Shown: positions 18,901 through 25,822, counted from the first letter of the stretch. The stretch: 64,000 nt of DNA from Pseudarthrobacter chlorophenolicus (GCF_000962805.1 NZ_JZTW01000004.1:174658-238657); one strand, 5' to 3'. Notes: generated by a model not told the origin, from the letters alone. Numbers and translations: made by a program.

Positions 18901-20503
18901 ACTTAAGGATGGCCATGAGCGCTATCGGCAGCAACAGGCCGCGGTCCAGCCGCACCGCCACCGTGCTGCCGGGACCTGCGCCGTGCCCGGAAAGGAACCT
19001 GGCCAGTTGGTTGGAACGGGACTCCAGTTCGGCGAACGTGAGGGTGCCCTCCGGGGCCACAATGGCCGTCTGATGCGGCTGTGCCGCGGCGTTCAGCTGG
19101 AATTCCTCCACGATGGTGTGGCCCGGCAGGTGCTGGCCGTGAGCCTGGCCGGCGGCGAGCAGTTGCTGTTCCTCGGCCGGGGTGGTAACCGCCAGGTCAG
19201 CCACCACCGCATCGGGGCGGGTGGCGACGTGTTCCAGCAGGCGTACGAAGCGGTCAAGGTGGCCGGCCAGCACATCCTGCGTGTACATCGCCTCGTTGGC
19301 TTCGAACTGGACTGTGGGCGGCGGTGCTGCACCGCCGGCGCCGAGTCCGTGGACCACGATGGACAGATCGTCGACAGGCCCGGTGGAGAGGATGTTCATT
19401 GCGCCCCGGGCGTCGCCGAAGGTGATCCCGTCAAGGACGGGCAGGATGTTGACCGAAGGGCCGAGGTAACCGCCCCCGGTGTCCAGGTCCTCGTAGCGGA
19501 AGCGCTGGTGGACCAGAGCGCCACGGAGGCTGCGTCCCACGGCAGCCGCGGTGGCAGCAATGGTGTCGCCGGGGTCCACGGCCAGCCTCACGGGAACGAT
19601 GTTCGACAGCATTGACGGCGTTGATTTGGCTAAATGTCCACGCCGGGCCGTGACGGGCAGTGCCACGGAGACGGTGCGCTCACCGGTGATCCGGTGCATG
19701 TACAGTGACGCTGCAGTCAGGACCAGCGCCGGCGCGCTTGCCGGCGCACCCTCGAGCGCCACGGCCGCGGCGGGCGGGAGGGCCACAGAAGCCCGGATCA
19801 GTGACCCCGCGGCCCCGTTGGGCCGCCCGGCCAGGCCGGTGGCAGGAGGCGCCTCGGCAAGCTCGGCATCCCAGAAGGCGCGGTCGGCCGCGGCGCCGTC
19901 GGACCCGGCGTAACCGGCCTCAGCTGCCAGGAGATCCGTGAACCGCGCAAAAACCGTACCTTCCCCCGTGGCCTGTTCGCCGCCGTCGTCCGCCAGGAGG
20001 GTGTTGTAGAACTCAGCCACCCGTCGCAGGACCAGGACCGCGGAATAGCCGTCCAGCAGGAGGTGGTGCACGCGCTGGTAGAAGAAATGACGTTCTGGCG
20101 CGAGGCGGATGAGCTCCGTGTGGAGCAGGTGGTCCGATAAAGGATCCCGGGGGAGCGCCAGGTCGGCGTCCATGAGGGCCCGGGCCTGTGCTTCCGGGTC
20201 TGCAGCGCCGGCCAGGTCTGTGACGTCAAGAATGGCCGGCCGCGGGCGCGGGTACTGGAACGGCCCGTCTTTGTCCTCGCTGAAGGCCATGGTGAGGGCC
20301 TCGGTGCCTGCAACCCCCTGCTTCAGGGCGGCCGCCAGGACATCGTGGTCCAACGGCCCGGTGATCTCAACAAACTGACCGATCTGGAACATCGGATTCT
20401 CCGGTGCCAGCTTCTGCGCATACCAGATGCCGCGCTGGGCCTGGGTCAGGTCCAGCCGCGGAGAAGCGGGGCGGGCAGGGGAGTTCAGTGCGTCGTGGGA
20501 CAT
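9917..20503 (-). CDS. Three-module nonribosomal peptide synthetase, C-A-PCP x3 plus TE
   Basis: A 3,528-residue multidomain enzyme. Approximate landmarks: C1 (HHLLLDG near 146), A1 (FDASWDP near 679), PCP1 (LGGHSL near 1022), C2 (HHIAADG near 1208), A2 (near 1755), PCP2 (near 2095), C3 (HHIAGDG near 2321), A3 (near 2869), PCP3 (near 3213) and TE (GWSFGG near 3351). The overall N- and C-terminal look is EntF-like. There is no epimerization, methylation or cyclization domain, so an all-L peptide is expected. Because the first module begins with a C domain, the product probably carries an acyl cap or the enzyme receives its donor from elsewhere. All three A domains keep the A10 lysine. The ATG at 20503 has GAAGGA 5 bp upstream; an upstream in-frame ATG (20569) would translate a strong hairpin. 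Confidence 0.95.
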   Translation of the reverse strand: MSHDALNSPARPASPRLDLTQAQRGIWYAQKLAPENPMFQIGQFVEITGPLDHDVLAAALKQGVAGTEALTMAFSEDKDGPFQYPRPRPAILDVTDLAGAADPEAQARALMDADLALPRDPLSDHLLHTELIRLAPERHFFYQRVHHLLLDGYSAVLVLRRVAEFYNTLLADDGGEQATGEGTVFARFTDLLAAEAGYAGSDGAAADRAFWDAELAEAPPATGLAGRPNGAAGSLIRASVALPPAAAVALEGAPASAPALVLTAASLYMHRITGERTVSVALPVTARRGHLAKSTPSMLSNIVPVRLAVDPGDTIAATAAAVGRSLRGALVHQRFRYEDLDTGGGYLGPSVNILPVLDGITFGDARGAMNILSTGPVDDLSIVVHGLGAGGAAPPPTVQFEANEAMYTQDVLAGHLDRFVRLLEHVATRPDAVVADLAVTTPAEEQQLLAAGQAHGQHLPGHTIVEEFQLNAAAQPHQTAIVAPEGTLTFAELESRSNQLARFLSGHGAGPGSTVAVRLDRGLLLPIALMAILKCGAAYLPLDPDYPAGRVEGMLEDAAPLQLLTSTAFTAAGSGAGNAPAPGHEELTTDVPVTVLDSALMEACLAGKDGSAPPPAAGQQDLAYVIFTSGSTGRPKGVGVEHLALLNLYTSHRDTIFAPAEARLGRKLKVAHTAGLSFDASWDPILWLVAGHELHLVDNGTRRDPEALSTYLAEAGIDSIETTPSFAKVLVAGGLFDQERHPSVVALGGEAVDSQLWEDLAGRNGVVAYNFYGPTETTVDSLTAVMEVGTAPTLGGSVANTRHYILDSGLNPVPDNAVGELYVAGVNLARGYLDQPGLSSERFVADPFALDGSRMYRTGDIVRRRDDGTLEFRGRLDAQVKIRGFRVELAEIEQVLRALPGVDQAAITVGTNRAGYDQLLAYVTPAATDDGGPQQPLDTAELRRQARRNLPDYMVPAAVTSIPALPLTPNGKLDVQALPVPEQETSAATPRNEPERIVAAAFRDVLGLESVGLEDDFFDLGGHSLLATRLVALLRDRTGTAPALRTVFEKTTVAALAETLDLGTAPARPLAAATRPPVLPLSFAQRRLWFLNRLDPAAGTYNIPVVLDLRGTLDVPALAAALGEVTARHETLRTVFPLVDGEPAQHILPPAEGLPSLVAVECSTAGLQAALASETGRGFDLARDLPLRAVLFQLAPDHHVLAVTLHHIAADGWSLAPLASDLSAAYNHLTAGRDVDLPPLPVQYADFTLWQRSELGSESDPESAISRQLEFWARELRGAPEELLLPFDHARGTRSDAEHPRGGPASSVPLNIGRETAERLNALAREHNASLFMVLQAAFAALLTKAGAGDDIPLGTPVAGRTDTQLDSLVGFFVNTLVLRTNTSGNPNAGELVESVRYTNLHAYANQDAPFERVVEELNPSRSQHRHPLFQVMLTLQNTGTTHLAMDGLEATADQAREAAGAKFDLLLDLAERSGGLTGTLAYDPTLFNAATAQLLADGFLAVVDQFAADPTVTLDRLRIQSPEQQALVLAHSTGSTAYNAGDRTGQTVVDAFLATAARTPSASAVVDAGGPARGLNFGRLRQRVESVAKGLVALGVQPGDRVAVALPRTADVATAALAVLAAGAVYIPVDLTYPAERIAMILDDGAPALVLSASADPGKAGPVQAARTATLELLIAAGTGTTDTELAGRRPAPEDLAYVLFTSGSTGRPKGVAVPHGALANLYSHHLRTLYTPRFEAARGATVSVAHIAGLGFDAAWDPMLWLVAGAELHIVADAVRTNPQALASYCHDHAIGVLETTPSYAVQLLQFGLGAEPASPATDTGQALPLLLLLGGEAVPAGLWATLSCMPGVDAWNFYGPTEFTVDSATARIQGPRPTIGAGIANAATLVLDQHLALVPLGVPGELYLAGSGMAQGYHQRPGETASRFVANPYATDGSRMYRTGDLVRRIGDGTLEFVARNDEQVKVRGFRVEPGEIEAALAAHAQVDRAVVLPDGEPAHRLIAYYTGAAAPEDVRAHAAERLPDYMVPAILMPIPDMPLTPHGKLDRKALPAPAASTAGVGAAPRTPDEHAMAGVFAAVLAVDNVSMGDDFFALGGHSLLAIDLMGRIRTAFGRELPLRTLFDAPTPAGLLAALRPGAADAGAHTVAAGGAGGPGKAASAGTAVIPLGEWLDNAGATRPEHLELSHAQARMWFLNQLDPGAADYNISLAVRLTGTLDERALASAVKALFHRHEVLRTVYPETGGVPGQHILSTGHASWMNLAVSTATSEDNLREQLQAQASRGFDVRTEVPLRAGLIRIHAETGESPRGAGQQWVLHLVVHHIAGDGASLAPLARDLSAAYSAALAGTDGAPATEAVAPLPLQYADFSSWQRQQLAGPVLAEKVGHWRHALAGVPPELMLPADHQRPRTARQPGGQVGFRVSPESVAALSTLASSSNASLFMALHAGLAGYLFRTGAGEDLVIGSPTAGRADPLLARMVGFFVNTLPLRVSAAGDPGLRSLLDRSRASVLDAFDHDDVPFERLVEAAAPERELGRHPLFQTMLTVDSDVPAVPQLPGVTVVPEPEAGTGEAKFDLSFTLRPDAEGGLAGTLDYNSAMFEPDTARRLAAGFTRLLDLAASAPDVPLSDLPLLEDHEASALVAATAGSRTGTAALKAGQAPGEIPGHDDQDVPSAFAAAVRATPDAVALVSDAGSLSFADLAASAERVAAGLTAAGAGRGLVSVMLPRSAGTVEALLGVLLAGSAYNPIDTAYPDGRVAAILEDAAPEVVLTSSDVAPRLSGILAGLDVEPRVLLLEDLARTVGSAPVPHPVRDPRELASVMFTSGSTGRPKGVEVSHGALAALLASHRETLLSGISRRKVAHTTGVGFDASWDPILWLASGHELHLVSEDLRRDPKALAGYFVRHGISAWETTPGYLRQLLAEPGFAAHLANHPDGRDAFSLALGGEAFDAGLWRSLAGLPGVRAWNLYGPTEATVDTVVAAVADSAAPVLGRPTPHTRLYVLDDRLQHALPGAAGELYIAGAQLARGYRGRPDLTAERFVPDPFHGGGERMYRTGDVVYRHLDGRLVFAGRNDGQLKIRGFRVEPGEVESALRAAPGVRAAVVRAVGEGSAARLAGYVVASDDAAEGLPEAVRRHAQAALPDYMVPSVVMVIPEVPLTPHGKVDATALPDASTAARSGGRAPRSPQEKTVAGIFAEVLSLDRAGVDESFFELGGHSFLAQPLIAKVNAALGTALQVQALFRAPTVEGLLLEAANGSRASVADSLRQVLPLRTAGSKAPLFAVHPASGIGWGFASMLGQLDPERPLIGLQMPGMEPGRTSPVEAATLTELADDYIDRILSVQPEGPYHLLGWSFGGYLAHRLASRLQERGHAVAFLAILDAFPDNQEGNTAPGEGKALWASYLEAQGYDLTGEDLAGVDVHRAQEILRANHNPVGTVPTDSVEAMARNFPVLARLIRDERPQLFTGDLLFFRATEQVPAGTPGSDAWSPYVSGTITDVPVGERHSQLLSDRALRTIMPALAIHLGGGTE

Positions 20504-20556
20504 GTTCCTTCTCGGGATCTCTGGGCCGGCTGGCACATCGGGGCATGGCGAAGCAT

Positions 20557-20584
20557 CGCTGCCCGGCATGGAAGCCGGGCAGCG
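20557..20584 (-). promoter_or_regulatory. Perfect hairpin in NRPS leader
   Basis: Eleven-bp perfect arms with a 6-nt loop (20557-20567 and 20574-20584), lying between the small secreted protein gene and the NRPS start. No run of U follows, so it could be an attenuator, an RNA-processing or stability element, or a weak terminator of the upstream gene. Confidence 0.6.
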
Positions 20585-20603
20585 GTTGGTCAGGCGGGGA
20601 AGG

Positions 20604-20873
20604 TTACTGGAACTGGCCGAACTGGAAGGGGCCGGTGCCGCCCAAGTCCACCAGCGGGCCGTCCACTACGGGACCGTTGATGACACCGCCGTTCAGGATT
20701 CCGCCGGCGAGCACGTCGCCCAGCAGCTGTGAGCCGGTAGCCTGCCGGGTCACTTCAGTTGCGGGGCCGGACGCCGTGGCGGCCTGCGCCGGGAGGGTGG
20801 TTGCGGCGAAACCGGTCAGGGCCAGCAAGGAAGCGGCGGCGGTCCGGGTAATGGTCTTGGCACTCTGGTTCAC
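20604..20873 (-). CDS. Small secreted protein upstream of NRPS
   Basis: An 89-residue protein with a clear signal peptide ending at LPAQA (about residue 31). The mature part of about 58 residues alternates Gly and Asn/Asp with hydrophobic residues (LAGGILNGGVINGPVVDGPLVD) and ends GGTGPFQFGQFQ. It has no cysteine. I do not recognise a family. A GTG start at 20873 is favoured because TGGAG lies 6 bp before it, while the ATG at 20879 directly abuts that site. It is on the same strand as the NRPS, 100 bp ahead, so the two may share a transcript. It could be a surface or structural peptide, or unrelated to the NRPS. Confidence 0.65.
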   Translation of the reverse strand: MNQSAKTITRTAAASLLALTGFAATTLPAQAATASGPATEVTRQATGSQLLGDVLAGGILNGGVINGPVVDGPLVDLGGTGPFQFGQFQ

Positions 20874-21042
20874 GATCATCTCCAGTCAGGTAGCAAATAA
20901 TTTCCACACTCGTTCAGGTGTCATAAGGGCATTCGGACCTGCCGGAGGGCCGGATGGGCGCCAACGTCATGCCAGCGCCTGAAACCTTCGGAGGAATGGC
21001 TTCCGGGGCGTTCGTTCCGGCCAAAGTTCTCTTGCCACACAC

Positions 21043-21079
21043 ACGTATGGCCCGGCGGAAGTTCCGCCGGGCCATACGT
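21043..21079 (-). terminator. Strong hairpin after alpha-galactosidase
   Basis: A near-perfect palindrome (18-bp arms around one central base) begins 18 bp after the alpha-galactosidase stop. It is the likely end of that transcript and isolates it from the NRPS locus. No U-run is present. Confidence 0.75.
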
Positions 21080-21096
21080 TCGTGGGTTGTGTCTGC

Positions 21097-23301
21097 CTAG
21101 AGGGCGGTCGCCTTGATCAGCACCGCGTGTTCCGGGTTCAGCATCGGCATCGGCAGGCCCACTTCCCCGAGGAACCGGCCGCTGGCTGTTGCGCCGTCAG
21201 TGAGCCAGGCCGGCGGCTGCACCTGGGTGAAGGTGTGCCCGTAGTCGCTGTCTCCGGGGGCCGGGAAGATGGGGTCCACCCGGTAGGTCCGGTCCGGGTC
21301 GAGCCCGGGCATGCCCATCCGTCCCGGCTGCTCGGCACCCGAGGTGCGGGCACAGACCAAGGCGAACAGCGCCGCCGTCGTACCTTCCGCAGCGGGTTCC
21401 GCCGCGGCCACGCCGTGCAGCTGGTACGCCTCGTCAGTGATGTCCGCGTGGACCGGGCGCCCGCTGTGGATCAGGCCCCGGTGCTCCTTGTAGAGCCCGA
21501 CGACGCGCTTCAGTTCCTCCCGCTCGGCGCCCTGGACGCCGCGGACGTCCCATTCCATGCCGAAGTGGCCGAAGAAGGCGGTGATGGCACGGAAGGACAG
21601 GTCGTGGGTGCGGGCGGTGGTGTGCGACGTGGTGGGGCCGATGTGGCTGCCCACGAGCTCCGGCGGAACCACGGCGCCGGTCCAGCGCTGGATGGTCTGC
21701 CGTTCCAGGGCGTCGTTGCAGTCAGATGCCCAGACGCGTCCGGTCCGCTCCAGGATTCCCAGGTCGACGCGTCCGCCGCCGGAGGAGCAGCTTTCAATTT
21801 CGACGCCGGGATGAGCCTTGCGGAGCTCGTCGAACAGCCGGTAGGCGGCGAGGGTCTGTTCGTGGACGGACGCGCGGCCGGCGTGGCCCTGTTCCACGAT
21901 GTCCCGGTTCTGGTCCCATTTGAGGTAGCTGATGTTGTTTCCGGCCAGCAGTGCCGAGATCCTGTCGAAGACGTACTGCCAGGCTTCCGGGTTGACGAGG
22001 TCGATGACGTGCTGGTTGCGCCATTCAAGGGGCAGCCGGCCGCCGTCCTTGTGGGCTACCGCCGAAGGGCCCGAAATCCAGTCCGGGTGTGCCCGGGCAA
22101 CGTCCGAGTCCAGGTTGACCATTTCCGGTTCCACCCACAGCCCGAACTCCATTCCCCGGGAAGTGACGGCATCGATCAGCGGCGTCAGCCCATCCGGCCA
22201 AAGGGTCTCGTCCACGTACCAGTCGCCCAGGCCCGCGTGGTCGTTGCGGCGGCCGCGGAACCATCCGTCGTCCAGCACGAAGCGCTCCACGCCGAGGTCC
22301 GCGGCGGAATCGGCAAGCTCGATCAGGGTGCCAAGGTCGTGGTTGAAGTACACGGCCTCCCAGGTGTTCAGCACCACCGGGCGCGGCTTCGCGCCGGGAG
22401 CGCCGGCCGTGGCGGCCGCGGCAGCAGGAAGGATGTGGTGCGGGCGGGACCGGAACCAGCTGTAGAAAGCCTCGGTGATACCGTCCAGGCCGCGGTCCGA
22501 ATAGGCGGCGAACAGGGCCGGCGTGCTGTAGCTGCCGCCCGGCGCGAGGATGACCTCAGCGGAGCCCAGCAATTCGGAGCCGCCGATCATGGTCCGTCCG
22601 TCGCCGATGGTGTCCGCGAACTGTTCGTGGTTGCCGCTCCACGCCAGGTGGGTGGCCCAGACCTTGCCGTGCCGGTTCCCGAAGCTTCGGGTGCCGGCGG
22701 CGAACAGCAGGGAGGAATCGTGGCCGGTGCGGCCGTGCCGGCCGGAGCGGACCCATGTGCCTTGCTGGATGGGCCGCCGCTGCGGGTGGCGTTCGCGGCA
22801 CCAGCGTCCGGTCAGGTCGAGGAGTTCGACGGCGTCCGGCGCCACCGGGAGGACGGTGGCCAGTTCGTCCACCTGGAAGGGGGTGGTGCCGTTGTTGGTG
22901 AGGGTGTGCCGCAGTTCCAGCAGGCCGCCGGGGTGCAGCGTGAGGGCCGTGGCCACGCTGATGCCGGTGTCGGCGTCGGACTGGACAATGGTGGCCCGCC
23001 CGGAAACTGCGGTGTCCACCGAGGTGACACGGAGGCGGGAGGAGAAGTCCAGGCCCGGGGCGCCGTCGGCGATCCGGCTGCCGCGGAGGGCAGGGCGGCC
23101 CCGCCAGGACGAGGAAGCCTGGGGAAGGAGGGCGGCGGGGACGCGGGCGTCCACGGAGGAATTGCCCACAGGCGTGGTGAGGACGGCGAGGTCTGGAAGC
23201 GCTGCACCCAGGTCCGCGCCCCAATGGATGACCTCGGCCTCCCCGCTGTCGAAGCTGATCAGCAGGCTGGTGCCGGCGGAACGGAGGTGCAGGGGATCCA
23301 T
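21097..23301 (-). CDS. GH36 alpha-galactosidase
   Basis: A 734-residue glycosidase that releases terminal alpha-galactose from melibiose, raffinose or similar sugars. The GH36 catalytic motifs are intact: LKWDQN with the nucleophile Asp near residue 463, and SDCND with the acid/base near residue 527. WEAVYFN, DDGWFRGRRND and GLWVEPEM complete the TIM barrel. An N-terminal beta-sandwich precedes it, and there is no signal peptide, so it acts in the cytoplasm on imported sugar. It lies downstream of the ABC importer genes on the same strand, separated from the binding protein gene by 152 bp with hairpins and a possible operator. Confidence 0.95.
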   Translation of the reverse strand: MDPLHLRSAGTSLLISFDSGEAEVIHWGADLGAALPDLAVLTTPVGNSSVDARVPAALLPQASSSWRGRPALRGSRIADGAPGLDFSSRLRVTSVDTAVSGRATIVQSDADTGISVATALTLHPGGLLELRHTLTNNGTTPFQVDELATVLPVAPDAVELLDLTGRWCRERHPQRRPIQQGTWVRSGRHGRTGHDSSLLFAAGTRSFGNRHGKVWATHLAWSGNHEQFADTIGDGRTMIGGSELLGSAEVILAPGGSYSTPALFAAYSDRGLDGITEAFYSWFRSRPHHILPAAAAATAGAPGAKPRPVVLNTWEAVYFNHDLGTLIELADSAADLGVERFVLDDGWFRGRRNDHAGLGDWYVDETLWPDGLTPLIDAVTSRGMEFGLWVEPEMVNLDSDVARAHPDWISGPSAVAHKDGGRLPLEWRNQHVIDLVNPEAWQYVFDRISALLAGNNISYLKWDQNRDIVEQGHAGRASVHEQTLAAYRLFDELRKAHPGVEIESCSSGGGRVDLGILERTGRVWASDCNDALERQTIQRWTGAVVPPELVGSHIGPTTSHTTARTHDLSFRAITAFFGHFGMEWDVRGVQGAEREELKRVVGLYKEHRGLIHSGRPVHADITDEAYQLHGVAAAEPAAEGTTAALFALVCARTSGAEQPGRMGMPGLDPDRTYRVDPIFPAPGDSDYGHTFTQVQPPAWLTDGATASGRFLGEVGLPMPMLNPEHAVLIKATAL

Positions 23302-23336
23302 GGTGGTCTCTTTCGGTGTTCAGGGGTGCGTCTTAA

Positions 23337-23348
23337 GTTACGCATAAC
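23337..23348. promoter_or_regulatory. Possible operator before alpha-galactosidase
   Basis: GTTACGCATAAC is a 12-bp imperfect palindrome (10 of 12 symmetric) 36 bp before the alpha-galactosidase ATG. It differs from the operators at 26815 and 26891. It could belong to an own promoter of this gene. Confidence 0.3.
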
Positions 23349-23369
23349 GGGAATGCCAGGGAAGGGGGT

Positions 23370-23442
23370 GGCCGGGTGCCGCCGCCGCGAGGAGGAGGGC
23401 GGCGGGACCCGGCCGGGTGGCTGCGACCACAAACGCAGCCAC
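23370..23442 (-). terminator. Two tandem hairpins after binding-protein gene
   Basis: The first stem (23417-23442) has 9-bp perfect arms and starts 12 bp after the binding-protein stop. The second (23370-23414) pairs 16 of 17 bases. Together they should end or strongly reduce transcription into the alpha-galactosidase, or protect the upstream mRNA. Confidence 0.7.
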
Positions 23443-23453
23443 GCTAATGGGGG

Positions 23454-24800
23454 TTACTTGAACAGGGCGTTGACCTGCTCGTTGGCGGCCGTCAGTGAGC
23501 TGACCGGCGCCTTGCCGGATACCACGGCGTCCATGGCCGGCTCCATGATGCCCTTCACCTTGGCGGTGTTGTCCGTGATCGGGTACAGGAACGTGGTCTT
23601 GTTCTTCACGTGCTCGGTGAAGGCTGTGACGTCCACGCCCTTGGCCTGGAAGGCTGCGGCGGCCTTGTCCGAGGATGCCTTCAGTGCGGGGAAGACCACG
23701 GCCTTGGACGCTACGACGTCCTGGCAGGCGGAGGAGGCCAGGTATTCGACCCACTTGATGGAGGCGTCCTTCTTCTTGGTGCCGGCCCAGATGGAGTCGG
23801 CCAGTCCGTTGAACATGGAGGCGCGCTTGCCTTCCGGGCCCACCGGGGTGGGAGCGATGCCCACCTGGATGCCCTTGTATCCGGTGTACTGGCCGATCAT
23901 CCACGAACCGTGGGCGTTGATGGCGGATTTGCCGGCGGCGAAGGTGTCGGCCATGCTGGCGCCCACGGTGGTTTCGAGCTTGGGCATGTAGCCCTTGTCC
24001 GCCAGGCCCGCGAACCACTGCATGCTCTCCTGGAACTTCGGATCGTCATAGTTGTAGTGGGTGCCCCACGGGTTCTTGTCCGTGTGGGACCAGCCGGTGG
24101 TGTTGGTGAGGTAGCTCCACTCGGTCTGGCCGGAGGAGTCGCCGCCGCCGTTCAGGCCCAGGCCGTAGACCTGCACGTTGTTCTTGTCGAACCCGGGCTC
24201 GTCGCCGCGCTTGCCGGCCTTGTCCACGGTCAGGTGGGCGATGACCTTTTCGTAGCTGCCGCCGTCCTCGGGATTCCAGGTGAGGTCCTTCATCTGGTCC
24301 TCGGAAATGCCGGCGGCGGTAAGCATGTCCTTGTTGTAGAACAGGCCGATGGTGTCCCAGTCCTTGGGCAGGCCGTACCGCTTGCCATCCTGGCCCACCC
24401 AGAGGTCGGCGAGGCCCTCGTTGTACGCGGAGAGGTCCACCTTGTCCTTGGCCACGGCGTCGTCAATGGCCAGCAGCTGCTTGTTCTCGGCGAGCTCGCC
24501 GTACCGGCCCAGGTGGTTAGTGAAGACGTCCGGGGCGGTGCCTCCCACGAAGCCGTTGGTGAGGGTGCTCCAGTAGTCGTCCCAGCCGCGCTGGGTGATC
24601 TTGACGGTGATGTCCGGGTTGGCCTTGGTGAAGTCATCGGCGCACTGCTGGTAGGCGGGAAGCTGGTTGGCGTCCCAGAGCCAGTAGCTGATTTCGCCCT
24701 TACCGGCTTCGGCTGAACCGCCGCCGCTGCCGCAGGCGGAGAGGGCGAGGACTGCCGCGGCGGCCGCAGCAAGGGCGCCGGTTGCTTTCATTTTCATCAT
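23454..24800 (-). CDS. Sugar ABC transporter substrate-binding lipoprotein
   Basis: A 448-residue extracellular solute-binding protein of the MalE-like family. The lipoprotein signal ends with LSAC (Cys about 23) followed by a Gly/Ser linker, so it is tethered to the outer face of the membrane. YWLWDANQLPAYQQC and KITQRGWDDYWSTL are typical of family-1 sugar binders. It delivers sugar to the two permeases encoded upstream. The alpha-galactosidase and the dehydrogenase next to it suggest an alpha-galactoside as ligand. ATG at 24800 follows AAAGGA. No ATPase gene lies in the operon, so a shared MsiK-type ATPase elsewhere probably powers it, as is common in actinobacteria. Confidence 0.93.
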   Translation of the reverse strand: MMKMKATGALAAAAAAVLALSACGSGGGSAEAGKGEISYWLWDANQLPAYQQCADDFTKANPDITVKITQRGWDDYWSTLTNGFVGGTAPDVFTNHLGRYGELAENKQLLAIDDAVAKDKVDLSAYNEGLADLWVGQDGKRYGLPKDWDTIGLFYNKDMLTAAGISEDQMKDLTWNPEDGGSYEKVIAHLTVDKAGKRGDEPGFDKNNVQVYGLGLNGGGDSSGQTEWSYLTNTTGWSHTDKNPWGTHYNYDDPKFQESMQWFAGLADKGYMPKLETTVGASMADTFAAGKSAINAHGSWMIGQYTGYKGIQVGIAPTPVGPEGKRASMFNGLADSIWAGTKKKDASIKWVEYLASSACQDVVASKAVVFPALKASSDKAAAAFQAKGVDVTAFTEHVKNKTTFLYPITDNTAKVKGIMEPAMDAVVSGKAPVSSLTAANEQVNALFK

Positions 24801-24876
24801 GAGAGGTCCTTTCAGGGATGTTTTCGGGCAGGCCGCCATGGCCCGCGCGAGGTTTGGGGGAGGGAAGTTGGGGGAG

Positions 24877-25812
24877 TTACTTGATGCCGGAGAAGCCGAT
24901 GGAGTTGACGATCTTCTTGCCGAAAGCGGCGAAGAGGACCAGGACCGGGAGGGCCGAGACGAGGGTGGCGGCCATCAGGCCGGACCAGTCCGGTGCGCCC
25001 TGCGGGGACTGCGATTTGAAGACGCCGAGCCCCACCTGGAGTACGCGGACGTCATCCTGGGAACCAACCAGCAGCGGCCAGAAGTATTCGTTCCACTGGC
25101 CGATGAAGGTGAGCAGTGCGAGGGTGGCAATGGGGGCCGCGGCGTTGGGCAGGACAATCTGGAAGAAGATGCGGAGGTGCTTGGCGCCGTCGAGCATGGC
25201 CGCTTCCTCCACCTCGCGGGACATGTTCAGGAAGAACTGCCGGAGGAAGAAGATGGCGAACGGGGTCATGAACAGATAGGGAAGGACCATTCCGAGCATG
25301 GTGTTCAGCAGGTCCAGGTTTTTGATCAGCAGGAAGTTGGGCAGTGCCGTGAAAATCGGCGGGACCAGCATGGTGCCGAGGAAGAGGCTGAAGACAGCGT
25401 TGCGGCCCTTCCAACGGAGCCGGGCGAAAGCGTAGGCGGCCATGGCACTGAAGAACACGGCGCCGGCGGTGGTGATGGAGGAGAAGACAATGGAGTTGCG
25501 CAGGTAGATCCAGAAATCGATGGCGGCGCCCGAGCCGCCTTCGGCAACTGCCTCCGCGGGAGTCTGCAGGCCGAAGACCCGCTTGAAGGCGCCGAAGGTA
25601 AATTCCGCCGGGAGCAGGCTGCTGGCGTTGGTGGCCAGCGCGTTGTTGGTGGACAGCGCGGTCCGCAGCACCCACAGGAAGGGCAGGACGGAGACGGCGA
25701 TGGCCAGGATCAGCAGGGCCCAGGCGCCGGCGCGGCGGGGGTTGAACGGACGACGGCGGGTGGCTGGTTTGGCCGGTTTGGCCAGCGCGGTGCGGCTTGT
25801 GGTGGTGGTCAT
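24877..25812 (-). CDS. Sugar ABC transporter permease (MalG-like)
   Basis: A 311-residue inner-membrane permease with six predicted helices. The coupling-helix EAA motif (EEAAMLDGAKHLRIFFQIVLP) docks with the ATPase. An N-terminal cytoplasmic extension rich in Thr, Lys and Arg precedes helix 1. It sits 10 bp after the partner permease, so both are co-translated. With that permease it forms the channel for the sugar captured by the lipoprotein encoded next. An extra insertion of about 30 residues lies after helix 1, as is usual for MalG-type members. Confidence 0.93.
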   Translation of the reverse strand: MTTTTSRTALAKPAKPATRRRPFNPRRAGAWALLILAIAVSVLPFLWVLRTALSTNNALATNASSLLPAEFTFGAFKRVFGLQTPAEAVAEGGSGAAIDFWIYLRNSIVFSSITTAGAVFFSAMAAYAFARLRWKGRNAVFSLFLGTMLVPPIFTALPNFLLIKNLDLLNTMLGMVLPYLFMTPFAIFFLRQFFLNMSREVEEAAMLDGAKHLRIFFQIVLPNAAAPIATLALLTFIGQWNEYFWPLLVGSQDDVRVLQVGLGVFKSQSPQGAPDWSGLMAATLVSALPVLVLFAAFGKKIVNSIGFSGIK

Positions 25813-25822
25813 GGAGGACTCC

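Noticed and set aside
9917..20503. Assignment of the NRPS as an enterobactin-type catechol synthetase
   Set aside because: The ends resemble EntF, but there are three modules, no serine-type code and no DHB genes in the window.
21082..23991. A 969-codon open frame on the plus strand
   Set aside because: It is antisense to the well-supported alpha-galactosidase and part of the binding-protein gene. Long antisense frames are usual in GC-rich DNA, and its translation is low-complexity Gly/Val/Arg without motifs.
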